A stretch of 64,000 nucleotides of DNA from contig NZ_BMXE01000003.1 of NCBI RefSeq assembly GCF_014651595.1, positions 248,001 to 312,000 on the forward strand, read 5' to 3'. Origin of the DNA: Pseudovibrio japonicus (GTDB taxonomy: Bacteria; Pseudomonadota; Alphaproteobacteria; Rhizobiales; Stappiaceae). Below are positions 62,907 to 64,000 of the stretch, piece after piece; positions within the stretch are counted from its first letter, which is position 1; every line of letters starts with the position of its first letter. A program made the position numbers and the translations under genes. The notes under the pieces were generated by a model, which had not been told where the DNA came from, did no database searches, and was given only the letters and a program-made list of their open reading frames with translations.

Positions 62907-64000
62907 ATGATCCCTATCCGTCATCTTGCAGGTAAAGAAGTTGCGTTGTTTGGGCTCGGTGGTTCCGGGTTGCTGACAGCGCGCGCGCTTGAGGCTGGTG
63001 GGGCTCGTGTGGATGTGTGGGATGACAACGAAGCCAGCGTTGCTGCTGCTGAAGAGCAGGGGCTTGCGGCGATCGATCTGCACGATGTCGATATGACCCG
63101 TTATGCGGCGCTGGTTGTTGCGCCCGGCGTTCCGCTGACCCATCCAGTGCCGCACTGGAGCGTGGTGCGGGCGCAGGACGCTGGCATTCCGGTCATCGGG
63201 GATATCGAGCTTTTCGTGAATGAGCGGGAAGAAGTTTGCCCGGAGGCGCCGTTTGTTGCCATTACAGGCACCAACGGGAAGTCCACGACCACGGCACTGA
63301 TCTCGCACATTCTCAAAGAGTGCGGCATGGACGTTCAAATGGGCGGCAATATTGGTCGTCCGGTTCTGGATCTTGAGGAGTTTTCCGAGGATCGCGTTTA
63401 CGTGGTTGAGGTGTCCTCTTACCAGATTGACCTTGCTCCAAGCCTTGCGCCGGATATTGGTGTGATGATGAACCTGTCACCGGACCATCTGGACCGGCAC
63501 GGCAGCATGGCGCATTACGCGTCCATCAAAGAGCGTCTTGTGAAGGGCGCGCGTTTGGCGGTTGTTGGTGTTGATGATGAACACAGTGCCGCGATTGCGC
63601 AGCGCCGGGTGGAGAGTGGAGAGCCGATTGAGCTGATCTCCTGTCAGGAGCCGGTCGAGTTTGGTGTTTATGCGGCTGATGGCAAGGTGATCGAAGTTTT
63701 TGATGAAGAGCAGGTGCTTGTTGCTGACCTCTCTTCTTCCAACACGTTGCGTGGCTCTCATAATGGGCAGAATGCTGCTGCGGCTGTGGCCGTGTGCGCG
63801 GCGCTGGGGCTGGAGCTTGACGAGATTTCTGGCGCGCTGGCGACATTTCCGGGTCTTGCGCATCGCCTGAAGCTGGTGGCTGAAGCTGGTACGGTTTTGT
63901 TTGTGAATGACAGCAAGGCAACCAATGCGGAAGCTGCAGCGCATGCGCTGGCGGCGTTTGACCGGATTTACTGGATTGCTGGGGGGCGTCCAAAAGCTGG
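62907..64000 (+). CDS. murD: UDP-MurNAc-L-Ala:D-glutamate ligase MurD, 3' end outside window
   Basis: Adds D-Glu to UDP-MurNAc-L-Ala. The frame is open to the window end, so at least 364 residues are seen out of about 450-470. Landmarks: FGLGGSGLLTARALEAGG (nucleotide-like N-domain), ATP loop AITGTNGKSTTTALI, VEVSSYQIDLAPSLAPDIG, NLSPDHLDRHGSM and the late NDSKATNAEAAAHAL. GGAGGGACGAAG precedes the ATG; the gap after mraY is 13 bp. Confidence 0.96.
   Translation, partial: MIPIRHLAGKEVALFGLGGSGLLTARALEAGGARVDVWDDNEASVAAAEEQGLAAIDLHDVDMTRYAALVVAPGVPLTHPVPHWSVVRAQDAGIPVIGDIELFVNEREEVCPEAPFVAITGTNGKSTTTALISHILKECGMDVQMGGNIGRPVLDLEEFSEDRVYVVEVSSYQIDLAPSLAPDIGVMMNLSPDHLDRHGSMAHYASIKERLVKGARLAVVGVDDEHSAAIAQRRVESGEPIELISCQEPVEFGVYAADGKVIEVFDEEQVLVADLSSSNTLRGSHNGQNAAAAVAVCAALGLELDEISGALATFPGLAHRLKLVAEAGTVLFVNDSKATNAEAAAHALAAFDRIYWIAGGRPKA

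Noticed and set aside
62488-63993. Several 90-165 codon minus-strand frames opposite mraY and murD
   Set aside because: They overlap conserved cell-wall genes completely and have no motif.
54391-64000. CRISPR array, prophage or integrated plasmid in the window
   Set aside because: No regularly spaced repeats, no phage structural genes and no integrase or tRNA attachment site were seen anywhere in the 64 kb.

Overview
The window looks like a chromosomal segment from an alphaproteobacterium of moderate GC content. Evidence is the presence of families largely confined to or typical of that class (BA14K, DUF2336, DUF2293, extensin-like secreted protein, ArsR-methyltransferase SahR-type regulator) and a dcw cluster in the usual order with a meso-DAP-type MurE. 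A marine Pseudovibrio/Stappiaceae-like host is my best guess, but this is inference without a database search. I saw no tRNA, 16S/23S rRNA, CRISPR array, prophage or intact insertion sequence.

Layout. 0-8.4 kb: 3' end of sbcC, a PAS-GGDEF-EAL c-di-GMP enzyme, a HAD-like protein that lost its nucleophile, a cobalamin riboswitch driving an orphan CbiM-like transporter, and the ABC-F factor ettA. 8.4-12.7 kb: an AT-richer island with a family-2 glycosyltransferase and a second probable sugar transferase, bounded by ~112-bp direct repeats that are 3' ends of a GH18 chitinase gene, one intact and one only a remnant. 12.9-20.3 kb: small membrane protein, DUF2293, a GGDEF protein with a ruined EAL domain, a SufR-type regulator, a LuxR-type regulator, oxyR and DUF2336. 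20.6-26.5 kb: a methionine/SAM-cycle operon, sahR-like regulator-metF-metH, with a perfect 18-bp palindrome in front. 26.6-34.3 kb: azoreductase, extensin-like and BA14K envelope proteins, HugZ-like, methyltransferase, GST, thioesterase, TauE-type and Ca/Na-type transporters. 34.3-36 kb: non-coding palindromic repeats, then a toxin-antitoxin locus with a perfect 22-bp palindrome, intact antitoxin and a toxin broken by three lesions. 36-48.5 kb: 5-oxoprolinase with divergent MarR regulator, DoxX-like protein, third GGDEF-EAL protein, DjlA-like/AmpD-like pair, a lytic transglycosylase, and a MocR regulator divergent from a flavin-oxidase-fold gene. 48.6-49 kb: RNase P RNA. 49-53.7 kb: hydrolase, LysE exporter, pepT, and a MerR regulator divergent from an MFS transporter through a 19-bp-spacer promoter.

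54.2 kb to the end: the division and cell wall (dcw) cluster mraZ-rsmH-ftsL-ftsI-murEF-mraY-murD, preceded by three 10-bp-phased CCCAT boxes likely bound by MraZ. Its outstanding feature is that murE and murF are one 1227-codon gene, with the two ligases joined by a highly acidic linker of about 260 residues.

Functional links: B12 supply (riboswitch plus CbiM-like protein) and B12 use (metH) both occur here; several genes act on peptidoglycan (amidase, SLT, murEF, mraY, murD, ftsI); and three GGDEF/EAL proteins in 42 kb point to c-di-GMP control.
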